NCBI GenBank assembly: GCA_016211245.1
Contig: JACQSQ010000002.1
Location: forward strand, 1-18,239
From: Candidatus Woesearchaeota archaeon
GTDB lineage: Archaea > Nanobdellota > Nanobdellia > Woesearchaeales > GW2011-AR4
Length of the DNA: 18,239 nucleotides
Direction of reading: 5' to 3'
Part shown: one piece after another, positions 1-6,077 of the stretch
Layout: each line of letters begins with the position of its first letter
How positions within the stretch are numbered: the first letter of the stretch is position 1
Position numbers and translations under genes: made by a program
Notes under the pieces: model-generated
Databases searched by the model: none
Seen by the model: only the letters and a program-made list of their open reading frames with translations
What the model was told of the DNA's origin: nothing

Positions 1-1
1 G

Positions 2-24
2 TTGTATACACCATTGTTATGCAA
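2..24. repeat. 23-bp dyad element, copy 1 (upstream of TA module)
   Basis: Quasi-palindrome beginning TTGTAT and ending ATGCAA. By eye it matches the element at 985-1007 in direct orientation at 18 of 23 positions. It lies about 35 bp upstream of the box A of the toxin-antitoxin operon and touches the window edge, so it could extend further left. Its role (operator or cassette boundary) is inferred. Confidence 0.5.
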
Positions 25-59
25 TCTAGCTTATCCTTTCTCTTAGTTTTTCCGAAAGA

Positions 60-68
60 TTTAAATAT
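60..68 (+). promoter_or_regulatory. Box A of the TA operon
   Basis: TTTAAATAT is a good archaeal TATA box. It predicts a transcript start near 90, giving a leader of about 25 nt that contains AAGGTGAT four bases before the ATG at 115. This placement favours the ATG at 115 over an earlier in-frame ATG at 19. Confidence 0.5.
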
Positions 69-114
69 TAATAGATATGAACAGATATTATTAAATAACC
101 CAAAGGTGATAAAA

Positions 115-444
115 ATGCCACAAGCAGAAACGTTTAGTTTGCCGGAAATCATAAGTGATGAGATTTCTGCATTAGTCAAAGCAGGATTCTATTCAAGCAA
201 ATCGGATGTGGCAAAAGACGCCTTAAGAAGCCTTTTTGAGCATAAGCCCCATTTGAAAGTTGCCGCTGCCATAGAACTATACAATTCCGGCGAAGTCAGC
301 CTTGGAAAGGCAGCTGAAATTGCCGAGATGAGCACCCCGGATTTCAAGGAAGCTCTTGCGGATAGGGGCACTATAAGAACTATAAAATCAATCAAGGAAA
401 GAGTTAATAAGGGAGTTAATATTCTAAGAAAATCCAGAAGGTGA
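115..444 (+). CDS. UPF0175-family antitoxin with N-terminal ribbon-helix-helix-like part
   Basis: A 109-residue protein. Residues 6-42 look like a ribbon-helix-helix DNA-binding segment (FSLPEII strand, then two helices with SKSDVAKDALRSLFE). Residues 46-85 match the UPF0175 pattern: an AAIELYNSGEVSLGKAAEIA stretch followed by a second short helix, which resembles a small helix-turn-helix. UPF0175 proteins are known as antitoxins encoded just before DUF3368 PIN-like toxins, and that arrangement is seen here with only 4 bp between the genes. The start at 115 was chosen because AAGGTGAT lies at the right spacing and a box A lies at 60-68. The basic tail (KERVNKG, RKSRR) may contact DNA or the toxin. 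It is expected to neutralise the downstream toxin and repress its own operon; that role comes from the family, not from the sequence. Confidence 0.82.
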   Translation: MPQAETFSLPEIISDEISALVKAGFYSSKSDVAKDALRSLFEHKPHLKVAAAIELYNSGEVSLGKAAEIAEMSTPDFKEALADRGTIRTIKSIKERVNKGVNILRKSRR

Positions 445-448
445 CTTG

Positions 449-934
449 ATGGGTTTTGTTTTTGATGCAGATTTGCTTAGCACGTTTGCCAAAATCGAGA
501 GATTGGAGCTTTTGGCGAAAGTATTTGGAAACAAAAACTTACTCATGCCTCCTGCTGTTGCATCTGACTTACAGCGCTCAAAATCAATTCTCGTCAAGAA
601 TGTTTTAAAATCAAAACTCTTTCAGCAAACCAATCTCAGCAGTCAGGAAAGAGAACTGGTCAAAAAGATTTCTGAAAGAAAGCACCTTGGAATGGGAGAG
701 ATTGAGTGCATAGCTGTCTGTAAACAAAGAAAAATGGTGATTGTAACAAACGACAATAAAGCAATTGATTTGGCTGACAAATTGGGCATTGAAGCAGTTG
801 ATTTGGAGGCGATTTTATACTCAATGAAGGAATTAATGGAAATAAAGGCGCTGAAGCAGATAATTGAAGACATAGAAGCAAAAGATAGGGTTGTGATAGT
901 GAATAAGGAAATTATATTAAGAAATTCTGAGTAA
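449..934 (+). CDS. DUF3368 PIN-like toxin (putative ribonuclease)
   Basis: A 161-residue PIN-fold protein. Visible acidic positions are D6/D8 in FDADLL near the N-terminus, E84 in LGMGEIECIA, and D102 in VTNDNKA. These match the metal-binding acidic cluster of PIN nucleases and the LGxGExxAI signature of DUF3368. The start is taken as ATG 449 because GAAGGTGA (437-444) precedes it; an in-frame TTG at 446 is too close to that site. The gene follows the UPF0175 antitoxin directly, so the two should be co-transcribed. PIN toxins of such modules usually cleave RNA; the target here cannot be read from sequence. The C-terminal helix after residue 120 (KALKQIIEDIEAKDR) is typical of DUF3368 proteins. 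Confidence 0.82.
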   Translation: MGFVFDADLLSTFAKIERLELLAKVFGNKNLLMPPAVASDLQRSKSILVKNVLKSKLFQQTNLSSQERELVKKISERKHLGMGEIECIAVCKQRKMVIVTNDNKAIDLADKLGIEAVDLEAILYSMKELMEIKALKQIIEDIEAKDRVVIVNKEIILRNSE

Positions 935-984
935 GATTTCTTGAGGTGATTTTGGAAAAGTTAAAGAATATCCAATTCCTTAAA

Positions 985-1007
985 TTGTATGTACAATTGC
1001 TATACAA
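985..1007. repeat. 23-bp dyad element, copy 2 (downstream of TA module)
   Basis: Perfect 6-bp outer arms, TTGTAT (985-990) and ATACAA (1002-1007), with an inner TTGTAtgTACAA dyad nested in the left half. It matches copy 1 at 2-24 at 18 of 23 positions in the same orientation. It lies in the short gap between the toxin stop and the convergent metK stop, where an operator for either gene would be unexpected. Confidence 0.5.
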
Positions 1008-1022
1008 ACTTTATAAATCAAT

Positions 1023-2216
1023 TCAATATTCAACCCTTGCAGCAACTTTTTTGGCTTCCGTCAAGCCAGCCTCTTGTCGTAATGTCTCGGCAAGGTCTGT
1101 GCGCTCCCACGTAAAATCAGGATCATTTCTTCCAAAATGGCCGTACGATGCTGCCTTTCTGTATATCGGCCTTCTCAGCTGCAAATGGTCAATTATCCAC
1201 CTTGGAGTCAGCTTGAAGTTTTTCTTTACCAGTTCGACAATCTTTGCTTCCGGAATCTTGCTTGTGCCGAAAGTATCTACATTGACCGAGGTAGGATGCG
1301 CAACACCGATTGCATAAGACAATTGGACTTCGCACCTGTCAGCCAGACCGGCTGCAACCACGTTTTTTGCCACGTACCTTGCGGCATAAGCGCCGCTCCT
1401 GTCAACTTTACTGGGGTCCTTGCCTGAAAAAGCCCCCCCTCCATGCCTTCCAACGCCTCCATAAGTGTCAACTATTATTTTTCTTCCTGTTACTCCTGAA
1501 TCTCCTTCAGGGCCTCCAATCACAAACTTTCCTGTCGCATTTATATGCACTTGTGTATCGGCATCCATCCATTTTCCAAGGACAGGCTCTATAACCTTAT
1601 CTCGGATATCCTGCTTTAATTTTTCCTCGCTCAAATGCTCCAAATGCTGCTGAGCAATAACAACAGCACTCACCCTTTTTGGAACTCCGTCATGGTATTC
1701 AACGCTAACTTGGGATTTTCCATCAGGCCCAAGGTCAGCAACCAATCCCCGCTTTCTCACCTCTGCCAGTCTTGAAGTCAGCCTGTGCGCAAGCATTATG
1801 GGCAAAGGCATCAGCTCAGGAGTCTCATTGCATGCAAACCCATACATCATTCCCTGGTCGCCAGCGCCTTGCTCATGACTCGAAGATTCAGTGACTCCTT
1901 GGGATATATCCGGGCTCTGGCCGTGTATGCTGACTAAAACTCCTGCATCTTCGCAGTCTATGCCAAACTGAGGATTGGTATATCCAATCTCCTTCAAAGT
2001 CCTTCTAGCAATGCCTTGTATGTCTGCATATCCTCTTGTCGTGACTTCGCCAGCAACTACCACTAATCCTGTTGTTGTCAAGCATTCAACAGCAACTCTT
2101 GAATAAGGGTCCTGGGCGTATAAGGAATCTAACACCGCATCAGCAATTTGGTCTGCGATTTTATCTGGGTGTCCTTCAGTCACGCTTTCACTAGTAACAT
2201 AGGTTATATTAGCCAT
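1023..2216 (-). CDS. metK: S-adenosylmethionine synthetase, bacterial type
   Basis: A 397-residue protein that makes S-adenosylmethionine from methionine and ATP in the cytoplasm. It has the bacterial/eukaryotic MAT signatures: the GHPDK loop at residues 16-20, GAGDQGMMYG near 117-126, and the glycine-rich GGGAFSGKDPSKVDRS segment around 260. Length is normal for MetK (about 385-400). Most archaea instead use a diverged archaeal MAT family, so this gene suggests an old transfer from bacteria, as reported for several small-genome archaeal lineages. GAGGTGG (complement of 2221-2227) lies four bases before the ATG. A box A at 2286-2293 gives a leader of roughly 48 nt. It is convergent with the toxin gene and divergent from the GNAT gene. 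Confidence 0.97.
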   Translation of the reverse strand: MANITYVTSESVTEGHPDKIADQIADAVLDSLYAQDPYSRVAVECLTTTGLVVVAGEVTTRGYADIQGIARRTLKEIGYTNPQFGIDCEDAGVLVSIHGQSPDISQGVTESSSHEQGAGDQGMMYGFACNETPELMPLPIMLAHRLTSRLAEVRKRGLVADLGPDGKSQVSVEYHDGVPKRVSAVVIAQQHLEHLSEEKLKQDIRDKVIEPVLGKWMDADTQVHINATGKFVIGGPEGDSGVTGRKIIVDTYGGVGRHGGGAFSGKDPSKVDRSGAYAARYVAKNVVAAGLADRCEVQLSYAIGVAHPTSVNVDTFGTSKIPEAKIVELVKKNFKLTPRWIIDHLQLRRPIYRKAASYGHFGRNDPDFTWERTDLAETLRQEAGLTEAKKVAARVEY

Positions 2217-2285
2217 TTTTCCACCTCAAATATAGAATTTTCATTATTTCGGGGTAAATTATCCCAAGTATTAAAAACTTTTGTG

Positions 2286-2293
2286 CTATAAAT
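2286..2293 (-). promoter_or_regulatory. Box A of metK
   Basis: On the minus strand this reads ATTTATAG. It places the transcript start near 2264, so metK would have a leader with a strong Shine-Dalgarno site, unlike the apparently leaderless genes elsewhere in the window. Confidence 0.4.
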
Positions 2294-2308
2294 ATTCCAA
2301 AAGGAATA
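2293..2308. promoter_or_regulatory. Candidate operator between divergent promoters
   Basis: Perfect inverted repeat TATTCC-AAAA-GGAATA lying between the two divergent box A elements. It overlaps the TFB-recognition (BRE) position of both, so one bound dimer could control metK and the GNAT/XRE-CBS operon together. The dyad is seen; the binding protein is unknown. Confidence 0.4.
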
Positions 2309-2309
2309 A

Positions 2310-2318
2310 TTTTAAATA
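2310..2318 (+). promoter_or_regulatory. Box A of the GNAT/XRE-CBS operon
   Basis: TTTTAAATA, with a predicted transcript start near 2340. This leaves a leader of only about 8 nt before the ATG at 2348. Confidence 0.45.
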
Positions 2319-2347
2319 CAGGCTAATAATATCAAAGTCCAAGAGGC

Positions 2348-2794
2348 ATGAGAATAAGAAGATTTAGAAGACAAGATGCTGAAGCAGTAAGCCATATTAT
2401 TAAGGAGTGTTACCTTAAGCTAAATATCGGAGGTCACACTAAAAAAGGGCTTAAACTGCAGATTGATTGGAACAGCCCGGAAAATCTAGTCAAAAGAGCC
2501 AAAAAAATCAAATACTATGTTGCATTGGAAAACAATAAGATTGTTGGTATATGCGGTTATGATAATAAGAAAGTTCACACATTATTCGTTGATATTAAAT
2601 ATCAGAAAAAGGGTTTTGGAAGAAGATTATTGAGCAGAGTTTTGAATCAGGCAAGGGAAGAAGGATTAAAAAGCATTAAATGTTGGTCAACTTTTTATGC
2701 AGAAGAATTTTACCGCTCATTTGGGTTTGTCAGAAGAAAAGAGATTAATTCACCGAAAGATATAAGGTTAGTGGAAATGAAAAAGACGTTTTGA
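2348..2794 (+). CDS. GNAT-family N-acetyltransferase
   Basis: A 148-residue single-domain GNAT protein. Motif A is clear: the strand VHTLFVDI (76-83) runs into the pyrophosphate-binding loop QKKGFG (86-91) and the helix RRLLSRVLNQA, the standard acetyl-CoA site. The late EEFYRSFGF segment (about 109-117) is the usual motif B, with a tyrosine that often protonates the CoA thiolate. The enzyme should transfer an acetyl group to an amine, but the substrate cannot be deduced. The XRE-CBS regulator starts 9 bp after its stop, so the two are probably one operon. The 30-40 residue insertion after the first helix (KLNIGGHTKKGLKLQ) is unremarkable for the family. Confidence 0.88.
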   Translation: MRIRRFRRQDAEAVSHIIKECYLKLNIGGHTKKGLKLQIDWNSPENLVKRAKKIKYYVALENNKIVGICGYDNKKVHTLFVDIKYQKKGFGRRLLSRVLNQAREEGLKSIKCWSTFYAEEFYRSFGFVRRKEINSPKDIRLVEMKKTF

Positions 2795-2803
2795 ACAATA
2801 AAA

Positions 2804-3352
2804 ATGCCATACGAACTTGACGAAATAAAAAAAGTCAGAAAGAAAATCGGCTTGACGCAAACCCAGCTGGCCAACAGGGCAGGAGTTTCCCAATCGCTTA
2901 TTGCCAAGATAGAGTCAGGCAGGATTGATCCTACTTACACCAAAACCCAAAAGATATTTGCGGCGCTGAGCGAGCTTGAAAAAAAGGAAGAGACCAAGGC
3001 AAATCAGATCATGACAGCCAGGCTTATAAGCGTTTCCCCAAGCGATTCAATCAGGGAAGCAATAGCCAAGATGAAGAAGTTCCAGATTTCCCAATTGCCG
3101 GTCATAGACAACCATAAGCTAGTAGGCCTTGTTTCAGAATCTACAATACTGGAAGCGATGCTTAACTCGAAAGGCAACCATGTGGAAGATGTCATGCAGG
3201 AATCCCCGCCCATAGTATCCAAGACCACTTCTGTCCAGGTTGTTTCAAGCCTTTTGAAGCACTTTCCTATGGTAATAGTTTCAGAAGGGGGAAAATTGGT
3301 GGGTTTAATAACCAAGTCGGACTTATTGGGAAACCTGTATAGAGAACTTTGA
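2804..3352 (+). CDS. XRE helix-turn-helix regulator with paired CBS domains
   Basis: A 182-residue transcription factor of a known archaeal type. Residues 7-57 form an XRE/Cro-like HTH (TQTQLANRAGVSQSLIAKIE, with the recognition helix around 28-37). Two CBS domains follow: about 67-121 (MTARLISVSPSDSI... LVGLVSESTI) and about 126-182 (VMQESPPIVSKTTS... LVGLITKSDLL). CBS pairs (Bateman modules) usually bind adenosine nucleotides or S-adenosylmethionine, so the factor may sense energy charge or SAM. SAM is suggestive because metK is divergent next door, but this is inference. It is co-transcribed with the GNAT gene. Its last codons and stop form the left arm of a long inverted repeat (3338-3394). 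Confidence 0.9.
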   Translation: MPYELDEIKKVRKKIGLTQTQLANRAGVSQSLIAKIESGRIDPTYTKTQKIFAALSELEKKEETKANQIMTARLISVSPSDSIREAIAKMKKFQISQLPVIDNHKLVGLVSESTILEAMLNSKGNHVEDVMQESPPIVSKTTSVQVVSSLLKHFPMVIVSEGGKLVGLITKSDLLGNLYREL

Positions 3353-3394
3353 ATAATCCCTTAGTTTTATATATTTGATTCGAAGTTCTCTATA
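3338..3394. repeat. 17-bp-arm inverted repeat over the XRE-CBS stop codon
   Basis: Left arm TATAGAGAACTTTGAAT (3338-3354) pairs with the right arm ending TTCTCTATA (3378-3394). All 17 positions pair when one U-G wobble at 3350 is allowed, and the outer 12 bp are perfect. The 23-nt loop is AT-rich. The stop codon (3350-3352) lies inside the left arm. It sits between convergent genes, so it may act as a bidirectional terminator, an mRNA 3'-end stabiliser or a protein-binding site. Confidence 0.6.
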
Positions 3395-3413
3395 AAAGAT
3401 AGATATGAATTGG

Positions 3414-4598
3414 TCAAAAAGCACTTGGCAAAATAATATTATGCTGCCCATACCTTTCATTTAGATTTCCCAAACTCATTATCAATCTTTCTGCAGGAGT
3501 ATTCTTGCTTCTTATTGTGCCATTATTTGATTCAAAATCTCCGGTGTCCATGTTTATACCGAAACGCAAGAGCGGAGTAATCGAGGGATTTCTGCTGAAA
3601 TACTCACTTGCGCTTGCATAGCTGCTGTCAAGGAACCTTTCAGACTCGTACATTGCAGTCATTGTATCCATTAATGACATTTCAATCAATTGCGGCACTG
3701 AAAATCTTGGAACATGCAGTTCATCATATTTTGGATCCTTAATCCAAGGTTCTGACGGAATAGGGGCAAATTTATGCAAGTCTGTTGATTCTATTCTGGT
3801 TTCAGGCAGCAAAACCTTAAACCTTCTTGGCAGGAATGGGGCGTATCTGGCTAACTTTACTAACCTAGGATGATTGGAAAGATTACGATAAACTGTTACT
3901 GCATCCCTGTAAGATTCTAAAACAGGATGCTCAGGCTTTTCTTCCATTGACCTAAACATCCAATCGTAATTTATGCCATGCCTGCCAAAAATGCCATCAC
4001 CATATGACTGTCTGTTACCATACGTTTTGTTCATGCTTGCGGCTATAAGCTCAAAAATATCCTTATCAAGCGTTCTGCCGCTGCCTTGTTCATGACATTC
4101 AAACTTTTTGTAGTAATCAAAATCAAAATAAGTAACACCTCGATGGCCTAGGTTATCCCTGTCCATTAGGCTTTCCAAGGATTTATGGGCATCGAACAAA
4201 CCAGGCGGGTCATGCGTAAATTGGTTGTCGCCAGTCTTAGCATAAACAAATGGATGGACATTTGCATCGGTTATATAGTGGGATAATGCGCCATAAGCAA
4301 ATGCTTTTAGCTTGTCTTTTTTATCTCCATTTGGCGTAGCTTTAATGAAGTCCAGCATGCTAAAGTATAAATCAAGAAATCCTTCCAAATGCATTACATC
4401 GGAAGCTTTGTAGTAGTCGTGAGGATACCTTTTATCTTCCCAACCCATTTTTTTGGGAACACTGGAAAAATAGAAAAGGTCAGGGAAAATGCTTCCAAAA
4501 ACAGCGTAATTGCTGTACATATCCCATAGTCTTTTAAGCTCAGGCGTCCTTTGAAAAGTGCTTTCTATTACATGGTAGTGGGTTATCGGCTGCGGCAT
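3414..4598 (-). CDS. Zinc-dependent phospholipase C-like domain protein
   Basis: A 394-residue protein whose N-terminal 200 residues fit the zinc-dependent phospholipase C / S1-P1 nuclease fold family (PF00882-like). Visible are an early THYH (H7, H9), FGSIFPDL (D40), LSHYITDANVHPF (H107, D111, H115), H129, and an HKSLE stretch (H138, E142). These histidine and aspartate positions are the usual trinuclear zinc ligands. There is no signal peptide, so it appears cytoplasmic. Bacterial relatives are often annotated as phospholipase C, but many archaeal members have no tested activity. The C-terminal half (about 220-394) shows no familiar motif. A box A at 4623-4630 sits 28 bp before the ATG, suggesting its own leaderless transcript. 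Confidence 0.78.
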   Translation of the reverse strand: MPQPITHYHVIESTFQRTPELKRLWDMYSNYAVFGSIFPDLFYFSSVPKKMGWEDKRYPHDYYKASDVMHLEGFLDLYFSMLDFIKATPNGDKKDKLKAFAYGALSHYITDANVHPFVYAKTGDNQFTHDPPGLFDAHKSLESLMDRDNLGHRGVTYFDFDYYKKFECHEQGSGRTLDKDIFELIAASMNKTYGNRQSYGDGIFGRHGINYDWMFRSMEEKPEHPVLESYRDAVTVYRNLSNHPRLVKLARYAPFLPRRFKVLLPETRIESTDLHKFAPIPSEPWIKDPKYDELHVPRFSVPQLIEMSLMDTMTAMYESERFLDSSYASASEYFSRNPSITPLLRFGINMDTGDFESNNGTIRSKNTPAERLIMSLGNLNERYGQHNIILPSAF

Positions 4599-4622
4599 TT
4601 TAATCTAAGTAAAGAAAATAGC

Positions 4623-4630
4623 TTTTAAAA
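4623..4630 (-). promoter_or_regulatory. Box A of the phospholipase C-like gene
   Basis: TTTTAAAA on the minus strand, centred about 28 bp before the ATG. No Shine-Dalgarno site is present, which fits a leaderless mRNA starting at the A of the start codon. Confidence 0.4.
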
Positions 4631-4631
4631 T

Positions 4632-5354
4632 CTATGCCCTATTTCTTAAATTTCCTAATTTCCCAAAATCATACACCTTATCCTCAACAGCGTAGACCTC
4701 AAAACTATCAAGGTTTTGCTCAAGAAAAGGGCTCAGCATTTCATCCCGTAGTATGTCAGTTCCTTCTATTAATGTATTAAATGAAGGCTGCACTATAAGA
4801 TTTTTGCCTTTATACTTCCCTTTTAAAAAGCATTTATACTTTTCAACCCTTGCGCCTTCCTTTAGAGAAATTGCCGGGTGCTCATGGCCTATTATGATGG
4901 TAGATGCTTTCTTTAGTAGCCCTTTATCTGGAATTTTGTCCCCATGAGTTATTAAAAATTTGCCCACCACCACGCTACCCAAAACTTTGACGTTTCTTTT
5001 ATTTGCTATCGGCCCTAGAATTGTATCATGGTTGCCCTTAATCAGTATGATTTCTTTGCAATATTTGGCAAGCAAGTCCAAAAACTTTAGCGCATTTCTC
5101 CATTCCTGCTCTGAAATAGTGCCAAACTCGTGCTTCAAGTCGCCATTTACTATTATCCTGTCAATTTTCTTATATTTGTGGCTTTTGATTATCTTTTCAA
5201 ATCTTTTTGCCATCTCCTCAAACTGTGTTCTTGGCACCAGTATCCCTTGCCGGTTTAGAACCTCCTCATAGCCAATATGGATGTCTGCAATCACCAAAGT
5301 AGAGTCAAAATACAGCGCTAAATCAATAATACCCATATTTGATAGAATTTTCAT
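4632..5354 (-). CDS. Archaeal Lhr-associated-type metallophosphoesterase (COG1407-like)
   Basis: A 240-residue calcineurin-like phosphoesterase with the full metal-site motif set in order: ADIHIG (D24, H26), NGDLKHEFG (D72), KGNHD (N108, H109), THGD (H137) and GHEHP (H157, H159). The KHEFG extension of the second motif and the overall length match the archaeal ICC-like family (COG1407), which in many genomes is encoded beside or fused to the Lhr helicase. No helicase is seen in this window. It probably hydrolyses phosphodiester or phosphomonoester bonds using two metal ions; the natural substrate is not established. A box A at 5378-5385 lies 27 bp before the ATG, so the mRNA is probably leaderless. 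Confidence 0.88.
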   Translation of the reverse strand: MKILSNMGIIDLALYFDSTLVIADIHIGYEEVLNRQGILVPRTQFEEMAKRFEKIIKSHKYKKIDRIIVNGDLKHEFGTISEQEWRNALKFLDLLAKYCKEIILIKGNHDTILGPIANKRNVKVLGSVVVGKFLITHGDKIPDKGLLKKASTIIIGHEHPAISLKEGARVEKYKCFLKGKYKGKNLIVQPSFNTLIEGTDILRDEMLSPFLEQNLDSFEVYAVEDKVYDFGKLGNLRNRA

Positions 5355-5377
5355 AAGACGCAGGAATTAATTGTACT

Positions 5378-5385
5378 ATTTATAA
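5378..5385 (-). promoter_or_regulatory. Box A of the phosphoesterase gene
   Basis: TTATAAAT on the minus strand, centred 27 bp before the ATG at 5354, with no Shine-Dalgarno site between them. Confidence 0.45.
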
Positions 5386-5391
5386 TTTAAG

Positions 5392-5412
5392 AAAAAATAA
5401 AAAAAGAAAAAT
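5392..5412 (-). terminator. T-rich terminator after the 120-residue membrane protein
   Basis: Immediately after the stop of the gene at 5417-5779 the minus strand is almost pure T (CTTTTTTTATTTTTTC). This is the usual form of an archaeal terminator, where a U-tract rather than a hairpin ends transcription. Confidence 0.55.
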
Positions 5413-5416
5413 GGCC

Positions 5417-5779
5417 TTATTCGCCCCTTGCCAGCTCCCATGTCTCCTTAAGCGCTACTACCACGCTTGCAGGTACAACGAAAGCTACAATATTGCTGAA
5501 AATACCTGAGAGGTATTTCCCAACAAACTGCACTTCAGATTTCCACATATCCATTTGGGCGCCTGCTATATAGGCTACTACTACCAAAGCGACTGTAACC
5601 AATAAAAAGTCCTTGGTTTCTTTTCCTGAAACATTAAGGAACCCTACCACCAGTCCCAACAGGACCAAGATGGTAAACAGCCAATCCTGAGCTGCTTCCA
5701 GCTGCTTTATCGCAAGACCCAGCAACACAGCGATCACAACTCCTGCTATGAAAGAGTACTTGCCGATTTGTTTTTCCAT
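5417..5779 (-). CDS. Small four-helix membrane protein, paralog of the 6078-6431 product
   Basis: A 120-residue, very hydrophobic protein of unknown function with four likely membrane helices: about 9-25, 32-50, 57-75 and 90-111. It aligns over its full length with the divergent neighbour. Shared blocks are GLVVGFLN followed by a charged KET, the FLxxxxAL stretch of helix 3, and PAxVVVALK near the C-terminus. Identity is roughly 40 percent by eye. A strong GGAGGTG (complement of 5787-5793) precedes the ATG, which is preceded by a box A at 5868-5876 and a perfect palindrome at 5824-5844. The good ribosome site, promoter and dedicated terminator suggest a well-expressed single gene. It could be an envelope structural protein; no enzymatic motif is visible. 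Confidence 0.85.
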   Translation of the reverse strand: MEKQIGKYSFIAGVVIAVLLGLAIKQLEAAQDWLFTILVLLGLVVGFLNVSGKETKDFLLVTVALVVVAYIAGAQMDMWKSEVQFVGKYLSGIFSNIVAFVVPASVVVALKETWELARGE

Positions 5780-5823
5780 GTGTTTACACCTCCGATATAT
5801 AATGTTCGAATTTTGAATTTGAC

Positions 5824-5844
5824 TCTAAATACAATGTATTTAGA
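5824..5844. promoter_or_regulatory. Perfect palindrome downstream of the predicted start of transcription
   Basis: TCTAAATAC-AAT-GTATTTAGA has 9-bp perfect arms and a 3-bp centre. It sits about +2 to +22 from the transcript start predicted by the box A at 5868-5876. It could be an operator that blocks RNA polymerase or a 5'-UTR hairpin in the mRNA of the minus-strand membrane protein. Confidence 0.5.
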
Positions 5845-5867
5845 ATATATACTCCTGAAAATGCCTC

Positions 5868-5876
5868 TATTTAAAA
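5868..5876 (-). promoter_or_regulatory. Box A of the 120-residue membrane protein gene
   Basis: TTTTAAATA on the minus strand. A start near 5846 gives a leader of about 67 nt containing the palindrome and the GGAGGTG site. A second TATA-like stretch (GTATATATTC, about 5845-5854) is an alternative. Confidence 0.4.
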
Positions 5877-5890
5877 CTTTCGAAAAAAAT

Positions 5891-5952
5891 TCCAAAAAAT
5901 AAGGCTAATTCTGCCTTTTTTATCCAAATAAGGCTTAATTCTAACTTTTTAT
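5891..5952. repeat. Tandem imperfect ~31-bp repeat between divergent genes
   Basis: Two head-to-tail copies, 5891-5922 and 5923-5952, share TCCA, AATAAGGCT, AATTCT and CTTTTT blocks. The first copy also forms a hairpin AAGGC-TAATTCT-GCCTT (5901-5917) followed by T-tracts on both strands, so it looks like a bidirectional intrinsic terminator upstream of both genes. Confidence 0.5.
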
Positions 5953-6012
5953 GTAAAAACAATCAATTTTAGTTATAATAACTTTTTTTTCAATACGGGG
6001 ATAAATCAAAAA

Positions 6013-6021
6013 TTTTAAATA
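6013..6021 (+). promoter_or_regulatory. Box A of the 117-residue membrane protein gene
   Basis: TTTTAAATA, with a predicted start near 6043 and a leader of about 35 nt carrying GGAGGTGG (6063-6070) seven bases before the ATG. A small inverted repeat TTAGT/ACTAA (6022-6036) follows the box directly. Confidence 0.45.
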
Positions 6022-6077
6022 TTAGTTATGCACTAACAACAATATTATAAATAATTAAATCTGGAGGTGGATATTAA

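Noticed and set aside
919..942. AAGAAAT/ATTTCTT hairpin over the stop of the DUF3368 toxin gene
   Set aside because: Only AT-rich 7-bp arms and no T-tract after it; chance is likely in this base composition, so it is not called a terminator.
946..1317. Plus-strand open frame with a GAGGTGAT-like site before a TTG
   Set aside because: Most of it is antisense to metK and the translation has no familiar features; treated as a shadow.
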